This document shows positions 23,063 through 34,442 of a DNA stretch of 39,281 nt, in pieces (position 1 is the first letter of the stretch; the number at the start of each line of letters is the position of its first letter). The position numbers and the translations under genes were made by a program. The notes beneath the pieces are model-generated. The model did not search any database. It was not told where the DNA came from and saw only the letters and a list, made by a program, of their open reading frames with translations. Origin of the DNA: Stropharia rugosoannulata (Eukaryota > Basidiomycota > Agaricomycetes > Agaricales > Strophariaceae); contig JANCIK010000018.1 of the NCBI GenBank assembly GCA_028532985.1, forward strand, positions 1 to 39,281. Direction: 5' to 3'.

Positions 23063-23668
23063 ATGTCTTCTTCATCAACACCTCAATTCCCCAAATTGAA
23101 CTCTGTCAACTATCCATCATGGTCTGCATCCATGAAGGCCTGGCTTCGTTCTCATGGTGTTTGGCGCATTGTTTCTGGTGAATCTACTAAACCCAGACTG
23201 TCCTCACCGCCTACTGCAGCTGAGGAGACTGCGCTTGAAGCATGGTTAACGAAATGGGACAAGGCAGCTGGTATCATCTTCCTGGCAGTGGAGAATGACC
23301 AAATGATACATCTTAACAACGATTCTGACAATCCAGTCAAGATGTGGTCTGCACTCGCATCCGTGCACCTCCAGAAGCGTCCTGGTACACGCTTCAATGC
23401 CTACGACGACCTGTTCTCTATCAGGAAGCAGGAAGACAAGACCTTGCAGTCTTTGATGAACAGAGTGGACACTGCCATTCGCAGGATCCAGGATTTGCGA
23501 CCTGACAAGTACGACCTAACTAACTTGGATGAGGAACTCACCTGCATGATGCTTATCCATGCACTACCAGATGAGTACAGCACATTTGCGTCGTCTCTGT
23601 TGCTTCAAGACACTCTCAACAAGACTGTGCTGCAGCAGGCCTTTGTGACAGAGGAAGCGCAACGTTGA
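23063..23668 (+). CDS. gag: Gag (capsid part), unit 5 (best Gag copy)
   Basis: 201 codons, intact. Gag builds the cytoplasmic virus-like particle that holds the element RNA. The N-terminal PKLNSVNYPSWSASMKAWL and the later EEELTCMM-like helical region fit the copia UBN2/retrotrans_gag group. The frame of the nucleocapsid and Pol continues after the TGA at 23666-23668 with no shift, so in this unit capsid, knuckle, protease and most of integrase lie in one frame interrupted by a single stop. The stop is either an old nonsense mutation or a readthrough site; see findings. Confidence 0.9.
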   Translation: MSSSSTPQFPKLNSVNYPSWSASMKAWLRSHGVWRIVSGESTKPRLSSPPTAAEETALEAWLTKWDKAAGIIFLAVENDQMIHLNNDSDNPVKMWSALASVHLQKRPGTRFNAYDDLFSIRKQEDKTLQSLMNRVDTAIRRIQDLRPDKYDLTNLDEELTCMMLIHALPDEYSTFASSLLLQDTLNKTVLQQAFVTEEAQR

Positions 23669-26563
23669 CATCGTGCTGCTGAAGCATCTGCTGTGGCACT
23701 TGCACTTGCTGCACGCCAGAAAGCGGTCTCTGACTCGCCTACTGGGCCATGCACGTTTTGCGGGTTAGACGGACACATGCAATCGATGTGCTTTCGATTT
23801 GAGCGTGCACGGAAGGATGCGAGGTCGTCTGCACAACAGGGTGCATCGCAGAAGCAAGGGAAATCGAGGGGTAGAGGGAAGGGCAAGCAGAAGGCAAATG
23901 CTGCGAAGGAAGAAAGCGAATCAACTGAAGAGTTTGCTGGTTCTGCAAGTGCTCGCTCCTCTAATGACTCTGGCATTGACACTGACTATGAATGGCTTGC
24001 AGACACGGGCGCTACTAGCCATATGACGCCTCATCGAGAATGGATGTATGATTACAAGCCTCACGTCATTCCCATTCGTCTTGCAGACCATACTATAGTA
24101 TACTCGGCCGGTATAGGGTCAGTTGTCATCCACCCGGTTATTAATGGGAAGGAAGCGCCTTCTGTAGAGATATCTCGCGTTTTACATGTACCATTGCTTA
24201 AGAATAATCTACTTGCTTGTTTATACCTCACTAAACGCAAAGGCATGATTATGGAAGTTGATGATAGTACTATGCACTTCAAGCGAAACAGCAAGACTCT
24301 GTTCACTGCAACGATTACTGCATCTCACAGTGGTATCCTGAATGCGCTCACGGAGCCTGCTACACAGTCTGCAAATGCAACGTCGACTCTACCACTGAAT
24401 GCTGAGCTATGGCATCGTCGTTGCGGACATCATAGCCATGCACACATCAACAAGCTGCTCTCAAAGGATCTGGTCACTGGCATGCTCATAACGTCGAAAG
24501 AGCAACCAGATCTGATTTGCGAAGCATGCTTAGCTGGCAAGATGACGCCTGGCACATTTCCGAGCTCCACTCGCAAATCGATGCAACCACTTGAATTGGT
24601 ACATTCTGACTTGCACGGCCCGCTCTCAGTGCCTACGCCTGAGGGACATCGCTACTGGATCACATTCATCGACGACTGCACTCACCTGCATGCTGTCATG
24701 TTCCTGAAGCGCAAGTCGGACGCATTTGATGCATTCAAGGTGTACAAGGCATATGCAGAGAACCAGCTAAACGCGAAAATCAAGGCAATGCAGGATGACA
24801 AGGCTGGTGAATACATGTCAAACGAGTTCATACGGTTTATGGAGCAATGCAGCATTCACAGGCGCCACAGCACACGCAATCGGCCTCAGCAAAATGGTGT
24901 TGCTGAACGCGCCAATTGCACTATTGCTGAGCACGCCACTGCAATGCTGGTAGAGGCAAAGCTCCCACTCGTTTTGGCGACTTGCAGTCATGGCTTACAT
25001 TCACGTGTGGAATAGGCTCCCTACGTCGTCTCTGACTGACTCTGTGCCCTACACTGAATGGCATGGCAAGAAACCCGATATGAGCCATCTCCGTGTTTTT
25101 GGTTGTGCTGCGTACGTCTTTGTGCAGAGAGACAAATGCAAGTCACTGCAACCACATGTTGAGAAGTGCATTTTTGTCGGTTACCCTACAGGCTACAAAG
25201 GCTGGCAGTTCTACAATCTGTCCACTAAGAAGTATGTGATCTCGAACGTGCTATCTTTGACGAACGCAGTTTTCCTGGTTTGAAGGTCACTTCACCAATT
25301 AACCTGTTTCAAAGGGCACGCCTTCACATTTCTCAGATGTGCCAGATTCTGGGGGGGATTCAACTGCTGCCTATTTGCCTGACTTGGATACTGATGACTC
25401 GGATGCACCAACTGCACCTCCTTCGGCGGGACCAGCACCATCTGACTCGTCGTCTGACGACGAACACGATGCACCTACTCCCAACTCGCAGAAACCAACA
25501 GCTAGTGCGAAATCGTCGAGTTCACCAAAGTGCTCAACTCAGCCCAATTCGCATTCTGTGAAATCACATGTGCATTCCGGTCCAACTGCTGGTCCTAGCA
25601 AGTCGAGTCAAGTACCATCGGATAGGGCGTCGAACGACGAGTCTGACAGTACCACAGTCAAGTTGGAGTCATTGCATTGCATCCCACAATCGACGAAAAC
25701 ACCAACATGCTCAACTCGACGAGATAAGCATTCTGCCCCAAACGTGCCCAAACCGCCTCGTACTGTTGCACCTCCCATTCCTGTGGAACCCAAAGTCGTT
25801 GCTGAGCCTCTGAGACGCACTACACGTGAATCTCGACCTCCTGGTGAATGGTGGAAAGTCAAACCTGCTGCTGTACCTCTACCGCCGTCTACACCGCCTT
25901 CTGAGAATGATGACCTCGATAATGACGAACTTGACAGTTACACTGTTGATGAAGGCTTGGAAGAGGTTCAGTTTGCTGGTGCTGCTACTGTGTCGGATCC
26001 CAAGAACTACAAGCAGGCACTCAAGGGCGACGATGCAGACAGATGGCAAGATGCAGCAAACGCAGAGTACAACACACTGCTGCAGAACAACACTTGGGAA
26101 ATCGTCGACTTGCCACCTGGTGCAAAGGCAATTGGTTCTGGTTGGGTTTTCAAGGTCAAGCGTCATGCAGATGGCACTGTGGAGCGTTACAAGGCTCGTA
26201 TCGCCGCAAAGGGCTACAGTCAGCGCCCTGGAATTGATTACACCGGTCTTTGCTCCCACCTTCCGTCCAGCAACCTTGCGCATGATACTGGCTATTGCAG
26301 CTACAGAAGACCTCGAACTACGCTCTGTGGACATTTCGTCTGCATTCACCAATGGTGACTTGGATGAGGACATCTATATGCTGCAACCTGAGGGATTCCA
26401 TGAAGGCGCACCAAACAAGGTCTGCAAGTTGCGCAAGTCGCTTTACGGTCTCAAGCAATCAGCTAGGCAGTGGAACACAAAGTTGCATTCAGTTCTCACT
26501 GATATGGGTTTCAAGCATGTGGAAGCAGACAGGTCAGTGTACATCTACTCAGATGGCACATAG
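23669..26563 (+). pseudogene. pol: Gag nucleocapsid end and truncated Pol, unit 5
   Basis: The only unit with an unbroken frame from the gag TGA through nucleocapsid, protease and the integrase core (to about 24966). The CCHC knuckle is at 23750-23791 and is followed by a Gly/Lys/Arg-rich basic stretch; protease DTGA at 24002-24013; integrase catalytic Asp 24608, Asp 24797 and Glu 24905. Breaks follow: -2 near 24968, -1 near 25244, -1 near 25310, and -2 near 26246 in RT. The G run missing a base in units 1-4 is complete here (near 23859). Confidence 0.9.
23750..23791 (+). other. gag: CCHC zinc knuckle of Gag nucleocapsid (unit 5)
   Basis: The 14 codons read C-x2-C-x4-H-x4-C, the retroviral-type RNA-binding knuckle. 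It lies about 27 codons after the shared TGA, so it would be made only by readthrough or if the stop is not ancestral. The motif is readable in units 3, 4 and 5 and damaged by indels in 1, 2, 6 and 7. Confidence 0.9.
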
Positions 26564-27487
26564 CCTTTGCACCAGGTGGCAAGTCGACGATTTCCCAAGT
26601 GTTGTTCTGGAGCAGTGTGTTGTACTTCTGCGTTTGCTGCATCTTGCCATCTGTCTGCATCGCTGCCCTTGAGTGCCTGCTTGTAGTTCTTGGGATCCGA
26701 CACAGTAGCAGCACCAGCAAACTGAACCTCTTCCAAGCCTTCATCAACAGTGTAACTGTCAAGTTCGTCATTATCGAGGTCGTCTGTCTCAGAAGGTGGC
26801 GTAGACGGCGGTAGAGGTACAGCAGCAGGTTTGACTTTCCACCATTCACCAGGAGGTCGAGATTCACGTGTAGTGCGTCTCAGAAGCTCAGCAACGACTT
26901 TGGGTTCCACAGGAATGGGAGGTGCAACAGTATGAGGTGGTTTGGACAGGTTTGGAGCAGAATGCCGATCTCGTCGAGTTGAGCATGTTGGTGTTTTCGA
27001 CGATTGCCGAATGCGATGCAATGACTCCAACTTGGGTGTGGTACTGTCAGACTCGTCTTTCGACGCCCTATCCGATGGTACTTGACTCGACTTGCTGGGA
27101 CCAGCAGTTGGACCGGAATGCACATGCGATTTCCCAGAATGCGAATTGGGCAGAGTTGAGCACTTTGGTGAACTCGACGATTTCGTGCCAGTGGTCGGTT
27201 TCTGCGAGTTGGGAGTAGGTGCATCGTGTTCGTCGTCAGACGACGAGTCAGATGGTGCCGGTCCCGCCGAAGGAGGTGCAGTTGGTGTGTCCGAGTCATC
27301 AGTATCCAAGTCAGGCAAATAGGCAGCAGTTGAATCCCCCCCAGAATCTGGCACATCTGAGAAGTGTGAAGGCGTGCCCTTTGGAAACAGGTTAATCGGT
27401 GAAGTAACCTTCAAACCAGGAAAACTGCATTCGTCAAAGATAGCACGCTCCGAGATCACATACTTCTTAGTGGACGGATTGTAGAAC
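26563..27487 (-). pseudogene. pol: Inverted pol segment, between units 5 and 6
   Basis: Minus-strand frame open for about 300 codons from RT start to integrase end, the longest of the arms. One extra T near 26626 shifts the frame in the RT start. The site near 26662 reads CGCTG rather than CGTCG. Confidence 0.9.
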
Positions 27488-27689
27488 TGTTAGATTACAT
27501 AGGCAATCATCACCATCAGCAGTTAAGATTAGATAGTGCGGACTATAATTAGTTCGCTCCACATTTAGCTTAGTTCGCTTCTGGTAGTATATATAGCATG
27601 TACTAGTGTAGATGCCTCTTAATCTATTACCACTACCATCCCACCTGAGTTAGGGGCGCTCTCTGTGCCTATAAGCGTCCGCTTTAACA
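27488..27689 (+). repeat. Copia LTR, unit 6
   Basis: 202 bp; one T is missing from the run before the terminal TAACA. Confidence 0.88.
27588..27596 (+). promoter_or_regulatory. LTR TATA box, unit 6
   Basis: TATATATAG at +100 of the LTR, unchanged. Confidence 0.6.
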
Positions 27690-27706
27690 GGTTATGAGCC
27701 CTGCGC
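27690..27706 (+). other. Half-tRNA(iMet) primer-binding site, unit 6
   Basis: Exact 17-base copy next to the LTR end. Confidence 0.82.
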
Positions 27707-28451
27707 TCTGAGCAGTCCCTACTCATTGCTACTCTCTCTTATTCTCACTCTCCTTTCACCTGGGTGGCTTGGTACTTAACCTAACACTCATTCGCGCTCG
27801 TTTCGCCTCGTTGTTTCACGAGCAGGACCGCCACGTCACGACCGTCGTTCTGGTACCACTCGTTCCGCCAGCTCAATCGGTCCTCGCACATTTCGCTCTT
27901 TTTCTTTACAGGTCCTCTGCACTCTCTTGGTTTCACCAGAGACTGCTTCAGCTTTGGGCTTCCCAGAGCTGTCCGCTCTTTTGTGCTTTTAGGGCTTCCT
28001 GATCGTCGCCCCACTCCGTTCTTTCGAGGATCCACTCTTCATACGACCCTCGCTGCCTGCCGATTGCCACATCACTACGCTCCGTCGTTCTTCTGCAATC
28101 GACCAGTCTTCACCAGAGTGCTCAACTCCTCGAGTTAGGACCTCGAAATTTGTTCAGCTCACTGCGACCTCGCATCGACGTTGACTCTGTTGCAACTCAG
28201 CATACCATTTCCTTCATCATCGATACATCGAGCCCCCAACTCTCATCTCGATCAGTTGCATTGTTGTCAAGAAATTCACACTTTAGTACCCAAGTGCTCA
28301 ACTCCTCGAGTTTGCAACTCCAATTTTGTCGTCGTTGCCACGCCCCGAGTTCGTCATCGTTACCCCTATAACTTGGCAGTCCTAGGTTTCACGTGTTCGA
28401 CTATCGGTCCTTCCACTTCACGTCGATTGCATCTCTCATCGTTCTGCAATC
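27707..28451 (+). other. Untranslated leader, unit 6
   Basis: Same leader, with a lost CT pair near 27861 and other 1-bp losses. Both copies of the 19-nt motif are present. Confidence 0.7.
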
Positions 28452-29056
28452 ATGTCTTCTTCATCAACACCTCAATTCCCAAATTGAACTCTGTCAACTA
28501 TCCATCATGGTCTGCATCCATGAAGGCCTGGCTTCGTTCTCATGGTGTTTGGCGCATTGTTTCTGGTGAATCTACTAAACCCAGACTGTCCTCACCGCCT
28601 ACTGCAGCTGAGGAGACTGCGCTTGAAGCATGGTTAACGAAATGGGACAAGGCAGCTGGTATCATCTTCCTGGCAGTGGAGAATGACCAAATGATACATC
28701 TTAACAACGATTCTGACAATCCAGTCAAGATGTGGTCTGCACTCGCATCCGTGCACCTCCAGAAGCGTCCTGGTACACGCTTCAATGCCTACGACGACCT
28801 GTTCTCTATCAGGAAGCAGGAAGACAAGACCTTGCAGTCTTTGATGAACAGAGTGGACACTGCCATTCGCAGGATCCAGGATTTGCGACCTGACAAGTAC
28901 GACCTAACTAACTTGGATGAGGAACTCACCTGCATGATGCTTATCCATGCACTACCAGATGAGTACAGCACATTTGCGTCGCCTCTGTTGCTTCAAGACA
29001 CTCTCAACAAGACTGTGCTGCAGCAGGCCTTTGTGACAGAGGAAGCGCAACGTTGA
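28452..29056 (+). pseudogene. gag: Gag (capsid part), unit 6, one-base frameshift near the start
   Basis: Short C run near 28480 as in units 3 and 4. Because of it, the leader happens to read into Gag from 28181 without a stop; this is a by-product of the indels and not a longer Gag. One Ser to Pro change near the C-terminus (28981, CGT to CGC context). Confidence 0.8.
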
Positions 29057-31952
29057 CATCGTGCTGCTGAAGCATCTGCTGTGGCACTTGCACTTGCTGC
29101 ACGCCAGAAAGCGGTCTCTGACTCGCCTACTGGGCCATGCACGCTTTGCGGTTAGACGGACACATGCAATCGATGTGCTTCGATTTGAGCGTGCACGGAA
29201 GGATGCGAGGTCGCCTGCACAACAGGGTGCATCGCAGAAGCAAGGGAAATCGAGGGTAGAGGGAAGGGCAAGCAGAAGGCAAATGCTGCGAAGGAAGAAA
29301 GCGAATCAACTCAAGAGTTTGCTGGTTCTGCAAGTGCTCGCTCCTCTAATGACTCTGGCATTGACACTGACTATGAATGGCTTGCAGACACGGGCGCTAC
29401 TAGCCATACGACGCCTCATCGAGAATGGATGTATGATTACAAGCCTCACGTCATTCCCATTCGCCTTGCAGACCATACTATAGTATACTCGGCCGGTATA
29501 GGGTCAGTTGTCATCCACCCGGTTATTAATGGGAAGGAAGCGCCTTCTGTAGAGATATCTCGCGTTTTACATGTACCATTGCTTAAGAATAATCTACTTG
29601 CTTGTTTATACCTCACTAAACGCAAAGGCATGATTATGGAAGTTGATGATAGTACTATGCACTTCAAGCGAAACAGCAAGACTCTGTTCACTGCAACGAT
29701 TACTGCATCTCACAGTGGTATCCTGAATGCGCTCACGGAGCCTGCTACACAGTCTGCAAATGCAACGTCGACTCTACCACTGAATGCTGAGCTATGGCAT
29801 CGCTGTTGCGGACATCATAGCCATGCACACATCAACAAGCTGCTCTCAAAGGATCTGGTCACTGGCATGCTCATAACGTCGAAAGAGCAACCAGATCTGA
29901 TTTGCGAAGCATGCTTAGCTGGCAAGATGACGCCTGGCACATTTCCGAGCTCCACTCGCAAATCGATGCAACCACTTGAATTGGTACATTCTGACTTGCA
30001 CGGCCCGCTCTCAGTGCCTACGCCTGAGGGACATCGCTACTGGATCACATTCATCGACGACTGCACTCACCTGCATGCTGTCATGTTCCTGAAGCGCAAG
30101 TCGGACGCATTTGATGCATTCAAGGTGTACAAGGCATATGCAGAGAACCAGCTAAACGCGAAAATCAAGGCAATGCAGGATGACAAGGCTGGTGACTACA
30201 TGTCAAACGAAGTTCATACGGTTTATGGAGCAATGCAGCATTCACAGGCGCCACAGCACACGCAATCGGCCTCAGCAAAATGGTGTTGCTGAACGCGCCA
30301 ATTGCACTATTGCTGAGCACGTCACTGCAATGCTGGTAGAGGCAAAGCTCCCACTCTCGTTTTGGCGACTTGCAGTCATGGCTTACATTCACGTGTGGAA
30401 TAGGCTCCCTACGTCGTCTCTGACTGACTCTGTGCCCTACACTGAATGGCATGGCAAGAAACCCGATATGAGCCATCTCCGTGTTTTTGGTTGTGCTGCG
30501 ACGTCTTTGTGCAGAGAGACAAATGCAAGTCACTGCAACCACATGTTGAGAAGTGCATTTTTGTCGGTTACCCTACAGGCTACAAAGGCTGGCAGTTCTA
30601 CAATCTGTCCACTAAGAAGTATGTGATCTCGAACGTGCTATCTTTGACGAACGCAGTTTTCCTGGTTTGAAGGTCACTTCACCAATTAACCTGTTTCCAA
30701 AGGGCACGCCTTCACATTTCTCAGATGTGCCAGATTCTGGGGGGGATTCAACTGCTGCCTATTTGCCTGACTTGGATACTGATGACTCGGATGCACCAAC
30801 TGCACCTCCTTCGGCGGGACCAGCACCATCTGACTCGTCGTCTGACAACGAACACGATGCACCTACTCCCAACTCGCAGAAACCAACAGCTAGTGCGAAA
30901 TCGTCGAGTTCACCAAAGTGCTCAACTCAGCCCAATTCGCATTCTGTGAAATCACATGTGCATTCCGGTCCAACTGCTGGTCCTAGCAAGTCGAGTCAAG
31001 TACCATCGGATAGGGCGTCGAACGACGAGTCTGACAGTACCACAGTCAAGTTGGAGTCATTGCATTGCATCCCACAATCGACGAAAACACCAACATGCTC
31101 AACTCGACGAGATAAGCATTCTGCCCCAAACGTGCCCAAACCGCCTCGTACTGTTGCACCTCCCATTCCTGTGGAACCCAAAGTCGTTGCTGAGCCTCTG
31201 AGACGCACTACACGTGAATCTCGACCTCCTGGTGAATGGTGGAAAGTCAAACCTGCTGCTGTACCTCTACCGCCGTCTACACCGCCTTCTGAGAATGATG
31301 ACCTCGATAATGACGAACTTGACAGTTACACTGTTGATGAAGGCTTGGAAGAGGTTCAGTTTGCTGGTGCTGCTACTGTGTCGGATCCCAAGAACTACAA
31401 GCAGGCACTCAAGGGCGACGATGCAGACAGATGGCAAGATGCAGCAAACGCAGAGTACAACACACTGCTGCAGAACAACACTTGGGAAATCGCCGACTTG
31501 CCACCTGGTGCAAAGGCAATTGGTTCTGGTTGGGTTTTCAAGGTCAAGCGTCATGCAGATGGCACTGTGGAGCGTTACAAGGCTCGTATTGCCGCAAAGG
31601 GCTACAGTCAGCGCCCTGGAATTGATTACACCGAAGTCTTTGCTCCCACCTTCCGTCCAGCAACCTTGCGCATGATACTGGCTATTGCAGCTACAGAAGA
31701 CCTCGAACTACGCTCTGTGGACATTTCGCCTGCATTCACCAATGGTGACTTGGATGAGGACATCTATATGCTGCAACCTGAGGGATTCCATGAAGGCGCA
31801 CCAAACAAGGTCTGCAAGTTGCGCAAGTCGCTTACGGTCTCAAGCAATCAGCTAGGCAGTGGAACACAAAGTTGCATTCAGTTCTCACTGATATGGGTTT
31901 CAAGCATGTGGAAGCAGACAGGTCAGTGTACATCTACTCAGATGGCACATAG
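29057..31952 (+). pseudogene. pol: Gag nucleocapsid end and truncated Pol, unit 6
   Basis: About seven indels: -1 near 29149 and -1 near 29179 in the zinc knuckle region, -1 near 29254, +1 near 30210 between the second Asp and the Glu of integrase, -1 near 30500, -1 near 30632, and -1 near 31832 in RT. Substitutions at conserved sites include Arg to Cys in the HX4H motif (29803), Met to Thr after DTGATSH (29408) and Ser to Pro two residues after the catalytic RT Asp (VDISPAF, 31729). Confidence 0.88.
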
Positions 31953-32872
31953 CCTTGCACCAGGTGGCAAGTCGACGATTTCCCAAGTGTTGTTCTGGAG
32001 CAGTGTGTTGTACTCTGCGCTTGCTGCATCTTGCCATCTGTCTGCATCGCTGCCCTTGAGTGCCTGCTTGTAGTTCTTGGGATCCGACACAGTAGCAGCA
32101 CCAGCAAACTGAACCTCTTCCAAGCCTTCATCAACAGTGTAACTGTCAAGTTCGCCATTATCGAGGTCGTCTGTCTCAGAAGGTGGCGTAGACGGCGGTA
32201 GAGGTACAGCAGCAGGTTTGACTTTCCACCATTCACCAGGAGGTCGAGATTCACGTGTAGTGCGTCTCAGAAGCTCAGCAACGACTTTGGGTTCCACAGG
32301 AATGGGAGGTGCAACAGTATGAGGTGGTTTGGACAGGTTTGGAGCAGAATGCTGATCTCGTCGAGTTGAGCATGTTGGTGTTTTCGACGATTGCCGAATG
32401 CGATGCAATGACTCCAACTTGGGTGTGGTACTGTCAGACTCGTCTTTCGACGCCCTATCCGATGGTACTTGACTCGACTTGCTGGGACCAGCAGTTGGAC
32501 CGGAATGCACATGCGATTTCCCAGAATGCGAATTGGGCAGAGTTGAGCACTTTGGTGAACTCGACGATTTCGTGCCAGTGGTCGGTTTCGCGAGTTGGGA
32601 GTAGGTGCATCGTGTTCGTCGTCAGACGACGAGTCAGATGGTGCCGGTCCCGCCGAAGGAGGTGCAGTTGGTGTGTCCGAGTCATCAGTATCCAAGTCAG
32701 GCAAATAGGCAGCAGTTGAATCCCCCCCAGAATCTGGCACATCTGAGAAGTGTGAAGGCGTGCCTTTGGAAACAGGTTAATCGGTGAAGTAACCTTCAAA
32801 CCAGGAAAACTGCATTCGTCAAAGATAGCACGTTCCGAGATCACATACTTCTTAGTGGACGGATTGTAGAAC
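31952..32872 (-). pseudogene. pol: Inverted pol segment, between units 6 and 7
   Basis: Minus-strand copy with -1 near 31955, -1 near 32589 and -1 near 32763. T to C changes after CG appear on the plus strand at 32020 and 32155; they mirror A to G changes in the direct copy of unit 1. Confidence 0.88.
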
Positions 32873-33074
32873 TGTTAGATTACATAGGCAATCATCACCA
32901 TCAGCAGTTAAGATTAGATAGTGCGGACTATAATTAGTTCGCCCACATTTAGCTTAGTTCGCTTCTGGTAGTATATATAGCATGTACTAGTGTAGATGCC
33001 TCTTAATCTATTACCACTACCATCCCACCTGAGTTAGGGGCGCTCTCTGTGCCTATAAGCGTCCGCTTTTAACA
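32873..33074 (+). repeat. Copia LTR, unit 7
   Basis: 202 bp; one base is lost near 32943. Confidence 0.88.
32972..32980 (+). promoter_or_regulatory. LTR TATA box, unit 7
   Basis: TATATATAG, at +99 because of the upstream 1-bp loss. Confidence 0.6.
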
Positions 33075-33091
33075 GGTTATGAGCCCTGCGC
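33075..33091 (+). other. Half-tRNA(iMet) primer-binding site, unit 7
   Basis: Exact 17-base copy next to the LTR end. Confidence 0.82.
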
Positions 33092-33836
33092 TCTGAGCAG
33101 TCCCTACTCATTGCTACTCTCTCTTATTCTCACTCTCCTTTCACCTGGGTGGCTTGGTACTTAACCTAACACTCATTCGCGCTGTTTCGCCTCGTTGTTT
33201 CACGAGCAGGACCGCCACGTCACGACCGCTGTTCTGGTACCACTCTCGTTCCGCCAGCTCAATCGGTCCTCGCACATTTCGCTCTTTTTCTTTACAGGTC
33301 CTCTGCACTCTCTTGGTTTCACCAGAGACTGCTTCAGCTTTGGGCTTCCCAGAGCTGTCCGCTCTTTTGTGCTTTTAGGGCTTCCTGATCGTCGCCCCAC
33401 TCCGTTCTTTCGAGGATCCACTCTTCATACGACCTCGCTGCCTGCCGATTGCCACATCACTACGCTCCGTCGTTCTTCTGCAATCGACCAGTCTTCACCA
33501 GAGTGCTCAACTCCTCGAGTTAGGACCTCGAAATTTGTTCAGCTCACTGCGACCTCGCATCGACGTTGACTCTGTTGCAACTCAGCATACCATTTCCTTC
33601 ATCATCGATACATCGAGCCCCCAACTCTCATCTCGATCAGTTGCATTGTTGTCAAGAAATTCACACTTTAGTACCCAAGTGCTCAACTCCTCGAGTTTGC
33701 AACTCCAATTTTGTCGTCGTTGCCACGCCCCGAGTTCGTCATCGTTACCCCTATAACTTGGCAGTCCTAGGTTTCACGTGTTCGACTATCGGTCCTTCCA
33801 CTTCACGTCGATTGCATCTCTCATCGCTCTGCAATC
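33092..33836 (+). other. Untranslated leader, unit 7
   Basis: Same leader with more small losses (near 33183, 33384 and 33434). Confidence 0.7.
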
Positions 33837-34442
33837 ATGTCTTCTTCATCAACACCTCAATTCCCCAAATTGAACTCTGTCAACTATCCATCATGGTCTG
33901 CATCCATGAAGGCCTGGCTTCGTTCTCATGGTGTTTGGCGCATTGTTTCTGGTGAATCTACTAAACCCAGACTGTCCTCACCGCCTACTGCAGCTGAGGA
34001 GACTGCGCTTGAAGCATGGTTAACGAAATGGGACAAGGCAGCTGGTATCATCTTCCTGGCAGTGGAGAATGACCAAATGATACATCTTAACAACGATTCT
34101 GACAATCCAGTCAAGATGTGGTCTGCACTCGCATCCGTGCACCTCCAGAAGCGTCCTGGTACACGCTTCAATGCCTACGACGACCTGTTCTCTATCAGGA
34201 AGCAGGAAGACAAGACCTTGCAGTCTTTGATTAACAGAGTGGACACTGCCATTCGCAGGATCCAGGATTTGCGACCTGACAAGTACGACCTAACTAACTT
34301 GGATGAGGAACTCACCTGCATGATGCTTATCCATGCACTACCAGATGAGTACAGCACATTTGCGTCGTCTCTGTTGCTTCAAGACACTCTCAACAAGACT
34401 GTGCTGCAGCAGGCCTTTGTGACAGAGGAAGCGCAACGTTGA
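33837..34442 (+). CDS. gag: Gag (capsid part), unit 7, intact to the shared TGA
   Basis: 201 codons with one Met to Ile change (near 34230) relative to the other units. The C run near the start has four C, so the frame is intact. Confidence 0.85.
   Translation: MSSSSTPQFPKLNSVNYPSWSASMKAWLRSHGVWRIVSGESTKPRLSSPPTAAEETALEAWLTKWDKAAGIIFLAVENDQMIHLNNDSDNPVKMWSALASVHLQKRPGTRFNAYDDLFSIRKQEDKTLQSLINRVDTAIRRIQDLRPDKYDLTNLDEELTCMMLIHALPDEYSTFASSLLLQDTLNKTVLQQAFVTEEAQR

Noticed and set aside
22594..23181. A 195-aa frame across the unit 5 leader as a novel gene.
   Set aside because: It exists only because of unit-specific indels and is not open in the other seven leaders.
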